Shown piece by piece: positions 17,333 to 26,415 of a stretch of DNA of 64,000 nucleotides; position 1 is the first letter of the stretch, and the number at the start of each line of letters is the position of its first letter. The notes under the pieces were generated by a model. That model did no database searches. It saw nothing but the letters and a program-made list of their open reading frames with translations, and had not been told where the DNA came from. The translations under genes were made by a program, and so were the position numbers. This DNA is from Lysinibacillus xylanilyticus (GTDB lineage Bacteria > Bacillota > Bacilli > Bacillales_A > Planococcaceae): assembly GCF_001708185.1 (NCBI RefSeq), contig NZ_MDDN01000002.1, positions 62,001 through 126,000 on the forward strand, given 5' to 3'.

Positions 17333-20050
17333 ATGGAAAATGCACGTCCAACTCCAGAGACGTTTTTAGCGAGGCTTCAGCAAGAGGAACAACTCGTAGG
17401 AAAGCTCAAAATTTTTCTTGGTTATGCTGCTGGAGTCGGTAAAACTTATGCCATGCTGGATGCAGCACATCAGGCAAAAAAACTAGGTAAAGATGTGGTA
17501 ATTGGTTATGTAGAGCCACATCCTCGTCCAGAGACGTTAGCTCTACTCGAAGGGCTTGAGCAAATCCCTACGAAAAAAATAAATTACAAAGGGAAAACTT
17601 TTCAGGAATTAGATATTGATGCGGTACTGCAGCGCAAGCCGGAAATTGTCCTTATTGATGAATTGGCACACACTAATGTTCCAACGATGCGGCACAAGAA
17701 ACGTTTTGGAGATGTAGAGGAATTACTTGCAAAGGGTATTCATGTCTATACAACTGTAAATATTCAACATATTGAAAGTCTTCATGATTTAGTAGAAGAA
17801 ATAACTGGCATTAAGGTACGAGAACGTATTCCAGATTATTTAATTGATCAAGCGGCACAAATAAAGATTGTCGATATTGAACCAGACGAGTTAATCCAAC
17901 GCCTACAAGAAGGCAAAATCTATGTAAAACAACAAGTAGAAAAAGCACTGCAATCTTTTTTTCGCAAACAAAATTTAGTATCCCTGCGAGAAATTGCACT
18001 ACGGAGAGCTGCAGATACGATAAACTATAAGCAGTTAAACAGCAACGAATCTTCAAAACATCATGTACAAATCGAAGAGCATTTACTTGTTGGTATTAGT
18101 AGTTCTCCTACGAATGCCAAAGTTATTCGAACTACCGCAAGACTTGCACAAGCATTACATGGCAAATTTACAGCTCTTTACGTACAAAACGTACAGGAGC
18201 ATGATCGAAATAACGCAAATTCAGAACGACTTCAGCAGCATATAAAGCTTGTTGAACAGCTAGGTGGGCATGTCGTAATAGTTCAAGAAGACGATGTAGC
18301 CGCTGCCCTTGCCAACTATGCACAAATTAGTGGCGTCACTAAATTAGTCATCGGTAGAACGAGCATGAGAAAAAAATGGTGGCGACCAAGCTCAAAAATC
18401 AGCGATCGACTCAACGAATTTGTACCGAATTTAGCCATACACATAGTGCCAGATCAAGAAAATGAACAATTCTACTTTCCTAATGTAAAAAATAAGCTGT
18501 CATTTGAATGGCTTGATTTATTTAAAATGGTCATCGTGTTTGGCATAGTTTCAATTGTCGGGCTCTCTTTCTACACAATTGGTGTAAGTGAATCGAACAT
18601 CATTACGATCTATATTTTAGGCGTTTTAATTCTTGCCATTTGGTCATCAGGGTGGATGATGAGCATCATTAGCTCCACCATAGCAGTACTCCTGTTTAAT
18701 TATTTATTTACAGAACCACGTTTTTCTTTTGAAGCCTATCATCGCGACTATCCGATGACCTTTATGATCATGTTTCTTTCAGGAGTAATTACAAGTAGCT
18801 TAACAAAAAAAATAAAGGAGCAAACCATTGTAGCAGTTCGTAAATCTTATCGAATGGAGGTGCTCCTTGATACAAATCGTAGGCTTCAACATGCCAAATC
18901 TATAGAAGAAATTATTACTGAAGGCATGTCACAAATCGTTAAGTTAGTAGAAAAACCAGTACAATTCTTTGAAATTGAAAATAATTTAATTGTGAAAACT
19001 ACTTTTTTCCGTGCAGAGGGCATGACTAGCCTTGAAAATAATAAGATTGCATCCCTTTTTGACAATCCAAATGAGCATGGTGTAGTAAGTTGGGTCATAA
19101 ATAATAAACATGTAGCAGGAGTGTCCACTGATATATTTCCTGAAGTGAACGCCTACTATTTACCAGTTATATCTAACGGGAGTGTTAAGGGCGTGATTGG
19201 CATTGCACTGTCAAAGCAATCACTATTACCTGCATTTGAGCGTAATATTCTGCATGCCATTATCAATGATTTTTCATTCGCACTTGATAAGTGGTATTTA
19301 CAGAAACTCAATGAAGAAGTGGCCAGAGAAGCCGAACTGGAACAGATGCGAGCTAACCTTTTACGTGCAATCTCTCATGATTTAAGAACACCGCTTACTG
19401 CTATTTCCGGAAATGCAGATATATTACTGACCAACGCATCGCAAATTCGGGATGATGAAAAAAATAAAATATATGAGGATATTTATAAAAATTCTAAATG
19501 GCTTGTACAAATGGTAGAAAACTTACTTGCCGTTTCTAAGTTAGAAGATGGACACCTTGCTTTAGAGATGCAATTAGAGCTTGTAGAGGATATTATTCAA
19601 GAGGCATTAACCCATGTCGTTCGTCTAAACAATACACACACAATATCCTATCATATTGAACCAGAATTTTTATTCGCTTTAATGGATGCACGACTTATTA
19701 TTCAAGTACTGATTAATATGATCGATAATGCACTGACTTACACACCATCAGGTAGTGCTATTACTATAATGGTTAAAGAAGCTGATGGCTTAGCACAATT
19801 TAGCATTTCTGATGATGGACCTGGTATCGATGATGCAATCAAATGCAATCTTTTCGAGCCATTTACAACCGGAAAAGTACAACGTAGCGATAGTCGAAGA
19901 GGCCTAGGATTAGGCTTAGCGCTCTGTCAAACTATTTTAAAATTACATGACAGTGAAATAACTGTTTCAGACAATAAACCTAAAGGAACGATTTTTAACT
20001 TTTCACTGAAAAAAAGTCCATTACCAAAAGTGAGGGATGACATTTATTAA
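17333..20050 (+). CDS. kdpD: Osmosensitive potassium sensor histidine kinase
   Basis: 905 aa. N-terminal KdpD domain with Walker A GYAAGVGKT, then a universal-stress-protein domain (about 250-375), four close membrane helices (about 395-500), a GAF-like region, and a HisKA domain with His 682 in AISHDLRTPLTA and an HATPase_c domain (DNALTYT, DDGPGID, GLGLGLAL). Senses potassium limitation and phosphorylates KdpE. The family-like end is around IFNFSLKK; the last ten or so residues (SPLPKVRDDIY) and the stop are encoded by a family A repeat. Divergent from kdpFABC. Confidence 0.96.
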   Translation: MENARPTPETFLARLQQEEQLVGKLKIFLGYAAGVGKTYAMLDAAHQAKKLGKDVVIGYVEPHPRPETLALLEGLEQIPTKKINYKGKTFQELDIDAVLQRKPEIVLIDELAHTNVPTMRHKKRFGDVEELLAKGIHVYTTVNIQHIESLHDLVEEITGIKVRERIPDYLIDQAAQIKIVDIEPDELIQRLQEGKIYVKQQVEKALQSFFRKQNLVSLREIALRRAADTINYKQLNSNESSKHHVQIEEHLLVGISSSPTNAKVIRTTARLAQALHGKFTALYVQNVQEHDRNNANSERLQQHIKLVEQLGGHVVIVQEDDVAAALANYAQISGVTKLVIGRTSMRKKWWRPSSKISDRLNEFVPNLAIHIVPDQENEQFYFPNVKNKLSFEWLDLFKMVIVFGIVSIVGLSFYTIGVSESNIITIYILGVLILAIWSSGWMMSIISSTIAVLLFNYLFTEPRFSFEAYHRDYPMTFMIMFLSGVITSSLTKKIKEQTIVAVRKSYRMEVLLDTNRRLQHAKSIEEIITEGMSQIVKLVEKPVQFFEIENNLIVKTTFFRAEGMTSLENNKIASLFDNPNEHGVVSWVINNKHVAGVSTDIFPEVNAYYLPVISNGSVKGVIGIALSKQSLLPAFERNILHAIINDFSFALDKWYLQKLNEEVAREAELEQMRANLLRAISHDLRTPLTAISGNADILLTNASQIRDDEKNKIYEDIYKNSKWLVQMVENLLAVSKLEDGHLALEMQLELVEDIIQEALTHVVRLNNTHTISYHIEPEFLFALMDARLIIQVLINMIDNALTYTPSGSAITIMVKEADGLAQFSISDDGPGIDDAIKCNLFEPFTTGKVQRSDSRRGLGLGLALCQTILKLHDSEITVSDNKPKGTIFNFSLKKSPLPKVRDDIY

Positions 20051-20253
20051 AAATATGTCGTGTATATAAGTTGATTGGAGTGGAGAATGGGCGACTCCTT
20101 GGGGATCAGCGTCACAGATGAGACCCTGGAGCGAGCAACGCGAGTGAAGCGGCTCATCGGACGCCCCCAGGAAGCTCTGCTCTGCGCGAAAGCGAAGCGT
20201 CAGCGGCAAAGCGCCCAGTCGGAACGGAAATCAACCTCACGTTATGGTGATGC
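20018..20253. repeat. Family A element, long copy, between kdpD and kdpE
   Basis: About 236 bp. Left end CCATTACCAAAAGTGAGGGA is a diverged copy of the CTCATCACCAAAA terminus, followed by GGATGACATTT and TATATAAGTTGATTGGAGTG; the core carries CTTGGGGATCAGCG, GCGGCTCATCGGACGC and GCGAAAGCGAAGCGTCAGCG; the right end is GGAAATCAACCTCACGTTAT followed by GGTGATG. The left end overlaps kdpD and the right end stops just before the kdpE ribosome binding site. Confidence 0.85.
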
Positions 20254-20277
20254 GTCAAAAAGGAGAAATGACATTCG

Positions 20278-20982
20278 ATGAATAAACGAATTCTAGTAGT
20301 AGAAGATGACGTAGCCATTGGCAATCTAATTAAAATGACATTAGCTACGCAACAATATGAATTCGAAATTGTAAGAGATGGTAACAGCGCACTACAAAAG
20401 GCTCTTGCCATGAAACCAGATGTTTTTATATTGGATTTAGGACTACCTGACATAGACGGTGTAGAGCTAATAACGAAAATTAGAAGCTGGACTCAAACAC
20501 CGATTATCGTTGTTAGTGCACGTGGAGAAGAACACGATAAAATCAATGCATTAGATGCTGGCGCGGACGATTATGTCACAAAGCCTTTCAGTGTTGAAGA
20601 ACTATTAGCCCGTATTCGAGTAGCCTTAAGAAGATTGACGTATGAGCATCAGCTAGAAAATGAACCCTCTGTCTTTGTCAATGGTCATTTACAAATAAAC
20701 TATTTGGCAAATACGGTGTTTGTGAATGAAAAAGAAGTTCATTTGACACCTATTGAGTATAAGCTATTGGTTATTTTATCAAAGCATGTCGGTAAAGTTT
20801 TAACGCATAACTTTATTTTAAAGGAAATTTGGCACAACGTACTTCAGTCGGATGTTCCAAGTCTTAGAGTTTTCATGGCCACGCTTCGAAAGAAAATAGA
20901 GGACAATCCAGCTAATCCAAAATTAATCCAGACACATGTCCGCGTTGGGTACAGAATGCTTCGTTGTCATGACGAAGAATAA
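20278..20982 (+). CDS. kdpE: Response regulator KdpE
   Basis: 234 aa OmpR/PhoB-family regulator: acidic pocket EDD, phospho-acceptor Asp in FILDLGLPDIDG, conserved Lys in VTKPFSVEELLARI, then a winged helix with LTPIEYKLLVILSKHVGKVL. Activates kdpFABC in response to KdpD. AAGGAG precedes the ATG. kdpD and kdpE usually abut or overlap; here 227 bp of repeat separates them. Confidence 0.96.
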   Translation: MNKRILVVEDDVAIGNLIKMTLATQQYEFEIVRDGNSALQKALAMKPDVFILDLGLPDIDGVELITKIRSWTQTPIIVVSARGEEHDKINALDAGADDYVTKPFSVEELLARIRVALRRLTYEHQLENEPSVFVNGHLQINYLANTVFVNEKEVHLTPIEYKLLVILSKHVGKVLTHNFILKEIWHNVLQSDVPSLRVFMATLRKKIEDNPANPKLIQTHVRVGYRMLRCHDEE

Positions 20983-21050
20983 GGGTCAGATCATGCTTCA
21001 ACTTCCTAATATGCTATAGTTTTCCTAAACTTTAAACTGCAAGCTTTTTA

Positions 21051-21109
21051 TTGATAGAGTTGATAAAAAATGATACTATACTATAGTATTTATTTGATAA
21101 TGATTATCA
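21051..21109 (+). promoter_or_regulatory. feoAB promoter and Fur box
   Basis: TTGATA at 21051, 17-bp spacer, TACTAT at 21074. Downstream, TGATAATGATTATCA at 21095-21109 is a perfect 7-1-7 Fur box. Iron-dependent repression of feoAB follows directly from this layout. Confidence 0.88.
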
Positions 21110-21133
21110 CTCACAAGGAAGTAGGTAGATTTT

Positions 21134-21361
21134 ATGAACCTTCATTCGGTTCAATTGGGTGAACTAGTTAAAGTGAAAGATCTTCAGCAAATTGACTCTC
21201 TTTTATCTAAACGTTTAAATGCTTTTGGCATTAAGGAAGGCTGCCGAATTTGTATGATTCAAAAAGGATGGTTTTCTGGAGCATGTATATTGGAATGCCA
21301 GGGGCAGAAAATCGGGCTTAGAAAAAAAGATTTAATGAATATAAAGGTTGAGCAATTATGA
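21134..21361 (+). CDS. feoA: Ferrous iron transport protein A
   Basis: 75 aa SH3-like FeoA domain, with the family's RLNAFGIKEGCRI and the closing NIKVEQL strand. Small cytoplasmic partner of FeoB. Overlaps feoB by 4 bp (ATGA), lies 25 bp after the Fur box. Confidence 0.93.
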   Translation: MNLHSVQLGELVKVKDLQQIDSLLSKRLNAFGIKEGCRICMIQKGWFSGACILECQGQKIGLRKKDLMNIKVEQL

Positions 21362-23337
21362 GTAGATTAGCTTTAATAGGAAACCCAAATATCGGTAAAA
21401 CATCATTATTCAATACGTTGACAAATTCATATGAATATGTTGGCAATTGGAGTGGTGTAACCGTTGAAAAAAAAGTAGGACAAGTAAAAAAACTTCAAAA
21501 GGAAATTATTGATCTACCAGGTGTCTATACGCTGAACCCGATTTCAAGAGATGAAAGCGTTGTTACTGCATTTTTACTTGAAGATCAGGTAGATGGAATT
21601 TTAAATATTATCGATGCCTCTAATTTCGAACGAAATATGCAATTAACAATAGATATACTTGAACTTAGGAAGTCTGTTTTTATCTGTTTAAATATGATTG
21701 ACGTAGCGAAAAAGAAAGGCATTTCAATTGATGTCGAAAAATTACAGCGTTTTTTAGGAGTACCTGTTATTCCAATAAGCGCTCGTACCGGTAAAGGTGT
21801 CGAAGGCATTTATGCTGCTATCCAAGACTCCGATCGTACTCAACAACGTTTTACATTAACCTATGATGACTTAATTGAAGAAGGCATCTCAAAAATTGAA
21901 GCCTTATTACAGCATGTTCCTGAAGAACAAAGAAGATGGTGTACGATTCAATTTTTATTAGGAAATGAAGCCGTTGACGCTTATTTGAAGGAAAAGGAAT
22001 ACTTTGAAAAGCTAGTTGCAATGCGAGATGCTTTAGAGATGAAAATTGGTGAACCAGTAAATAAAGCTATTGCTAAAAAACGTGATTTATACATTTCTAA
22101 CATCTACAGCGAAGTAATTATACAAGAGAAAAGTGAAACACAATTGTCTGATAAAGTTGATAAAATTCTAACACATCCAATTTTAGGTGTTCCGATTTTC
22201 TTAGCGCTTATGTTTTTAATGTTTCAAGCAACATTTGCATGGATTGGTACCCCACTTTCGGATTTACTGGATGGCTTTGTAAGTGGAACACTTACAGAGA
22301 CAGTTACAAATGGCTTAAAAGCTATTGGTGCTGCCCCTTTTATTATTAATTTAATATGTGATGGGATCATTGCAGGTGTTGGCGGTGTCTTAGTTTTCAT
22401 TCCGCAAATCTTTGTTCTATTTTTCTTTATTTCACTATTAGAAGATTCCGGTTATATGGCGAGAATTGCTGTTGTCATGGATCGTCTTATGGAATTTTTC
22501 GGCTTAAACGGCAAAGCCTTTATTCCGATGATTGTAAGTTTCGGATGTAATGTTCCTGGTGTAATGGCTGCAAGAACAATTGAACAGCCAAGAGAGAGGC
22601 TATTAACTATTCTAGTAGCTCCGTTTATGAGCTGTTCAGCAAGGTTACCTGTGTATGCTTTGTTTGGAGCAGCATTCTTTACTGAACATCAATCTTTAGT
22701 AGTATTCTCCTTATATATAATGGGAATCGTGATTGCGCTTATTGTAACAAAAATTTTATCTATGACGATTTTGAAAAATGAAACTTCAGTTTTTATTGTT
22801 GAATTACCAGCCTATCATGTACCACAGCTTAAAACACTTTGGCGTTCCACTTGGGAAAAAGGAAAAGGATTTTTCCGTAAAGCTGGTACTATTATCTTTG
22901 CTGGTTCCGTTATCATTTGGCTCCTTTCTTATCTAGGACCACATGGCGCTAATGTCAACATGGACGAAAGTTTCTTAGCCATGATCGGAGGCGCTTTTGG
23001 CGTATTGTTTATCCCGCTTGGTTTTGGAACGTGGCAAGCTGGGGCATCCCTTATCGCTGGATTCCTGGCGAAAGAAGTAATTGTTTCGACAATGGCGATT
23101 ATTTATGGCGTGAGTGAGGGTGTCTTATCCTCTACAATGACAACTCATTTTACCGCTTTAAGTGCCTATACATTCTTGGCCTTTGTTTTACTTTATATGC
23201 CTTGTTTAGCAACAGTAGGTGCAATAAAAAGGGAGACACAGTCTGTAAAATGGACTTTATTTGCAACACTTTATCCATTTGTTGTTGCTTATATTATTGC
23301 TCTTATCATTTATGGTATTGGGAATTTATTGATGTGA
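21358..23337 (+). CDS. feoB: Ferrous iron transporter FeoB
   Basis: 659 aa. N-terminal G domain with G1 GNPNIGKTS, G3 DLPGVYTL, G4 NMID, then a helical domain, two Gate regions and a FeoB_C core with about eight membrane helices; SFGCNVPGVMAARTI and FMSCSARLPVYALF carry the conserved Cys/Pro motifs. Imports Fe(II). Second gene of feoA-feoB-feoC-like operon. Confidence 0.97.
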   Translation: MSRLALIGNPNIGKTSLFNTLTNSYEYVGNWSGVTVEKKVGQVKKLQKEIIDLPGVYTLNPISRDESVVTAFLLEDQVDGILNIIDASNFERNMQLTIDILELRKSVFICLNMIDVAKKKGISIDVEKLQRFLGVPVIPISARTGKGVEGIYAAIQDSDRTQQRFTLTYDDLIEEGISKIEALLQHVPEEQRRWCTIQFLLGNEAVDAYLKEKEYFEKLVAMRDALEMKIGEPVNKAIAKKRDLYISNIYSEVIIQEKSETQLSDKVDKILTHPILGVPIFLALMFLMFQATFAWIGTPLSDLLDGFVSGTLTETVTNGLKAIGAAPFIINLICDGIIAGVGGVLVFIPQIFVLFFFISLLEDSGYMARIAVVMDRLMEFFGLNGKAFIPMIVSFGCNVPGVMAARTIEQPRERLLTILVAPFMSCSARLPVYALFGAAFFTEHQSLVVFSLYIMGIVIALIVTKILSMTILKNETSVFIVELPAYHVPQLKTLWRSTWEKGKGFFRKAGTIIFAGSVIIWLLSYLGPHGANVNMDESFLAMIGGAFGVLFIPLGFGTWQAGASLIAGFLAKEVIVSTMAIIYGVSEGVLSSTMTTHFTALSAYTFLAFVLLYMPCLATVGAIKRETQSVKWTLFATLYPFVVAYIIALIIYGIGNLLM

Positions 23338-23347
23338 GGTGCTAAGA

Positions 23348-23527
23348 ATGACTTTATTGGTTAATATCTTGATCGGTAGTATTATCTTTGGCTATGCTGG
23401 TATTACCTTATATAAGAGCATTAAGAAGCAGAAGAAAGGTAAATGCGCCGCATGCTCATTACAGAAGAGTTGTTCTACTAACACTTGTGCACCTCCTTCT
23501 AAATTGAAAGATTTTACTCAAAAATAA
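23348..23527 (+). CDS. FeoB-associated Cys-rich membrane protein
   Basis: 59 aa: one N-terminal helix (NILIGSIIFGYAGITLY), a basic stretch, and a Cys cluster CAACSLQKSCSTNTC. This is the FeoB-associated Cys-rich family found after feoB in Firmicutes. I start at ATG 23348 with AGGTG 6 bp upstream; a GTG at 23339 is within that site. Follows feoB by 10 bp. Confidence 0.88.
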   Translation: MTLLVNILIGSIIFGYAGITLYKSIKKQKKGKCAACSLQKSCSTNTCAPPSKLKDFTQK

Positions 23528-23530
23528 TAC

Positions 23531-23582
23531 AGTGAGGTAGTTCCAAATTGTTAACTTCTTTGGAGACTACCTCACTTTTTTT
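23531..23582 (+). terminator. feo operon terminator
   Basis: AGTGAGGTAGT pairs with ACTACCTCACT (23531-23541 with 23566-23576), then TTTTTTT. The rest of 23583-23805 shows no recognised feature. Confidence 0.92.
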
Positions 23583-23805
23583 GTATGCTTCAGAAAGCTC
23601 AAGTATTTAAAAACGTACTAGCTAAGAGTAAAAATTTCCCCTATTGATTGACACTACATATTTAATAAGTAAAATTCTGTGGTTTTTAGAGGGTTCATGC
23701 AATATTGCCCTAGTTATTTATTGTGTATGTCGAACGCTAACATCCCCCACTGCATATCATATTTATAATCAGGTATGTCATCAATGTTAAAGAAAGGAGA
23801 TCGTT

Positions 23806-24345
23806 ATGGTATTTAGACCACCTTATCAGTTTCCAATGTATCCTGGTGGCATGAGGATGCCCATGCAAATGCCGATGCCCATGCAAATGCAAATGCCTAT
23901 GCAAATGCCAACACCAATGTCACCGCAGTCCTTTTTCACGCCTGGAGGCTTCCCAAACCAACCACGAATTCCAGGTGGCTTTCCAATGTCTAGTGGAATA
24001 GGTACATTCGGAGGACAAATGCCAATGCCACCAGTGCAGGATGCTTCAAAAATCGGTTCATTTTTACAAAATGCGAATAACATATTCAACACTGCTAAAA
24101 CATATACACCTTACATTCAGCAAGCAATGCCGATGGTAAAAAATCTCCCATCACTTTTAAAATTGTATAAAGGATTTCAAGGTCTACCTTCTCTAGGAAC
24201 TAAAGCAGGGGCTGGAGCAACGGATGCTGCGGCAAGTAATGAAACAGGTTCTACTAAAAGTCGAAGTGCGTCACGGCAAAATGCATCATTTACCCCTCCT
24301 GACCCACTTCCATCCAAGCCGCGTATTTTTCAGCCACCTATGTAA
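23806..24345 (+). CDS. yqfQ: YqfQ/VrrA-like protein with Met-rich repeats
   Basis: 179 aa. The N-terminal part is a low-complexity MPMQMPM-type repeat (residues about 14-45), encoded by imperfect ATGCCNATGCAA units; the middle has KIGSFLQNANNIFNTAKTY and PSLLKLYKGF, the conserved YqfQ core; the tail is disordered. The place directly before ispH is that of B. subtilis yqfQ and B. anthracis vrrA, known for a variable repeat number. Function unknown. AAAGGAG precedes the ATG. Confidence 0.8.
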   Translation: MVFRPPYQFPMYPGGMRMPMQMPMPMQMQMPMQMPTPMSPQSFFTPGGFPNQPRIPGGFPMSSGIGTFGGQMPMPPVQDASKIGSFLQNANNIFNTAKTYTPYIQQAMPMVKNLPSLLKLYKGFQGLPSLGTKAGAGATDAAASNETGSTKSRSASRQNASFTPPDPLPSKPRIFQPPM

Positions 24346-24357
24346 ATGAACGTTTCT

Positions 24358-24386
24358 TTGTATTCACCGTCTCTGTCCGTTATAAT
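24358..24386 (+). promoter_or_regulatory. ispH promoter
   Basis: TTGTAT, 17-bp spacer, TATAAT, 33 bp before the ispH start. Independent transcription from yqfQ is likely. Confidence 0.75.
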
Positions 24387-24418
24387 GTAGATAGGTAAGC
24401 TTGAAAGGAGTCACAACC

Positions 24419-25387
24419 ATGCAAGTATTAAAAATTAATCCACGTGGCTATTGCTACGGTGTTGTTGATGCGATGGTCATCGCTCGAAACGCCGCACTCG
24501 ATAAATCATTACCAAGACCTATCTACATTTTAGGTATGATTGTGCATAATAAACATGTCACAGATGCCTTTGAAGAGGATGGTATCATCACATTAGATGG
24601 AGATAATCGTTTAGAAATTATTCAACAAGTTGAAACTGGCACTGTTATTTTCACAGCGCATGGTGTTTCACCTGAAATTCGTGAAATTGCGAAGCGCAAA
24701 GGCTTAGTATCCATTGATGCTACATGTCCTGACGTTACAGTTACACACGATTTAATTCGTGAAAAATCAGCAGATGGCTATGATATTATTTATATCGGTA
24801 AAAAAGGCCATCCCGAGCCAGAGGGAGCAATTGGGGTTGCACCAGATCACGTGCATTTAGTGCAATCATCTACTGATATTGACACATTAAATTTAACAAA
24901 TGATAAATTACTAGTAACGAATCAAACGACGATGAGTCAATGGGATGTCGCTCATTTAATGGATAGTTTAAAAGAGAAATTCCCACATATTGAAGTGCAT
25001 AAAGAGATTTGTTTGGCAACTCAGGTACGTCAAGAGGCAGTTGCTCAGCAAGCTGGGGAAGCCGAATTACTTATTGTTGTTGGTGACCCTAAATCCAATA
25101 ACTCGAATCGTTTAACGCAAGTGTCTGTTGAAATAGCAGGGACACCATCCTATCGAATCGCAGACGTTTCCGAGCTGAAAATTGAATGGTTAAAAGGAAT
25201 TAATTCCGTTGCTGTCACTGCAGGTGCTTCCACACCAACGCCTATTGTAAAAGAGGTTATTTCATTCCTCGAGCAATTTGATGAGAATGATGAATCAACA
25301 CATATTATTAAACGTACCGTTACATTAGATAAAATTTTACCTAAAATTAAAACACCAAAGCCTGTCGAAAAAATTATGCCTTACTAA
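24419..25387 (+). CDS. ispH: 4-hydroxy-3-methylbut-2-enyl diphosphate reductase
   Basis: 322 aa, last step of the MEP isoprenoid pathway, giving IPP and DMAPP. The three [4Fe-4S] Cys are in RGYCYGV, DATCPDV and KEICLATQ; the TSxxTP-type motif near the C-terminus reads [11 protein letters not shown]. Start is ATG 24419 after AAAGGAG; an in-frame upstream TTG overlaps that site. Confidence 0.96.
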   Translation: MQVLKINPRGYCYGVVDAMVIARNAALDKSLPRPIYILGMIVHNKHVTDAFEEDGIITLDGDNRLEIIQQVETGTVIFTAHGVSPEIREIAKRKGLVSIDATCPDVTVTHDLIREKSADGYDIIYIGKKGHPEPEGAIGVAPDHVHLVQSSTDIDTLNLTNDKLLVTNQTTMSQWDVAHLMDSLKEKFPHIEVHKEICLATQVRQEAVAQQAGEAELLIVVGDPKSNNSNRLTQVSVEIAGTPSYRIADVSELKIEWLKGINSVAVTAGASTPTPIVKEVISFLEQFDENDESTHIIKRTVTLDKILPKIKTPKPVEKIMPY

Positions 25388-25390
25388 CAT

Positions 25391-25431
25391 AAAAAAATCC
25401 TGATTGCCTATTTGACAATCAGGATTTTTCG
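25391..25431. terminator. Bidirectional terminator ispH / dctR
   Basis: AAAAATCCTGATTG with CAATCAGGATTTTT (25393-25406 and 25416-25429), A-rich and T-rich flanks. Confidence 0.93.
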
Positions 25432-26133
25432 TTATTTGCTAAAATAATAATTGACTGGACGGCCAATACCACCATAATGCACATCCATCGTAATTTCCTC
25501 TTGTTTCTCTAAATAATCTAAGTATCGCCTTGCTGTTACGCGCGCAATACCAACACCACTCGCAACTTCTTCCGCCGATGCTCCTTCTACTGATTGCAAA
25601 TAATGCACAACTTTCTCAAGTGTTGCACGATTAAAGCCCTTAGGTAAACTTTTTTCTGACCGTAAGACATTCGATTGCTGAACCTCATTATGCCCACCAT
25701 GATAATGGAATAACTGATCAAGCTCCCCTTGCGTTAGCTCACGCTCTGTTTGCATTTGCTTTTTAAAGCGCAAATAATTTTCAAGTGTTCCTTGCACTCG
25801 TTCAAATGAAAAAGGCTTCATAATATAATCAAAGACGCCAAGATGCAGGACCTGTTTTACCGTTTCCATATCATTAGCAGCAGTTACCGTAATGACATCT
25901 ACAGGTAATTTGAGTTCACGAATTTTTCGTAAGCTTGTCACTCCATCCTGCTCCGGCATGAAAATATCCATAAATACTAGTTCTGGTTTAAGTTTGTGAA
26001 TTTGCGCAATCCCCTCAACTCCATTTGAGGCTTGTCCAATTACTTCGAATCCAGCTATCTTTTCAATAAATTGGCGATTAACCTCTCGCACCATTGGATC
26101 ATCCTCTATTAATAAAACCCTCATCTGTGTCAC
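25432..26133 (-). CDS. dctR: Response regulator, CitB/DcuR-type
   Basis: 233 aa. Receiver domain with IEDDP, phospho-Asp in ELVFMDIFMPEQDG and Lys in YIMKPFSFERVQ, then a DcuR-type helix-turn-helix (GVGIARVTARRYLDYLE). B. subtilis DctR has this architecture, and the neighbouring kinase, binding protein and symporter make the identity likely. Start GTG 26133 lies 7 bp after GGAGG; upstream codons overlap the site. It follows dctS by 282 bp that hold a degenerate repeat. Confidence 0.85.
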   Translation of the reverse strand: MTQMRVLLIEDDPMVREVNRQFIEKIAGFEVIGQASNGVEGIAQIHKLKPELVFMDIFMPEQDGVTSLRKIRELKLPVDVITVTAANDMETVKQVLHLGVFDYIMKPFSFERVQGTLENYLRFKKQMQTERELTQGELDQLFHYHGGHNEVQQSNVLRSEKSLPKGFNRATLEKVVHYLQSVEGASAEEVASGVGIARVTARRYLDYLEKQEEITMDVHYGGIGRPVNYYFSK

Positions 26134-26289
26134 TGTCAGTCCTCCATACACTCTGTTCTATCTCTATATGTGTAAAATTTCACCTAAGGAAGCAAACTAA
26201 AGGAGCGCGTCACACTGTTCCTATAGAATTTCTCGCTTCTACTTCAAAATCAACTCAGGTGTGTCGATTAACCGTTTTAAACCATTCGA

Positions 26290-26400
26290 ATTAATTCGAA
26301 GAGCTGTTTTCCGCTACAGGCTACTCGCTTTCCTGTGGGCGAGCTTCGAGCCGTATCCTCCGCTACGCTAAACCTATTTTTTCCTAATTAACACACCTGA
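26290..26400. repeat. Degenerate repeat between dctS and dctR
   Basis: GCTGTTTTCCGCTACAGGC, CGCTTTCCTGTGGGCGAGC and TCCTCCGCTACGCTAAAC form a GC-richer block that resembles in reverse the fragment at 35751-35815 and the common Bacillaceae intergenic repeat type. The rest of 26134-26415 is AT-rich with no gene. Confidence 0.55.
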
Positions 26401-26415
26401 AATCAACTACGACTA

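Noticed and set aside
20075-20281. 68-aa gene between kdpD and kdpE
   Set aside because: It is family A repeat sequence read through; no recognisable protein.
12147-20982. Insertion sequence in the kdp locus
   Set aside because: The inserted pieces are under 400 bp, have no transposase frame, and match the repeat families instead.
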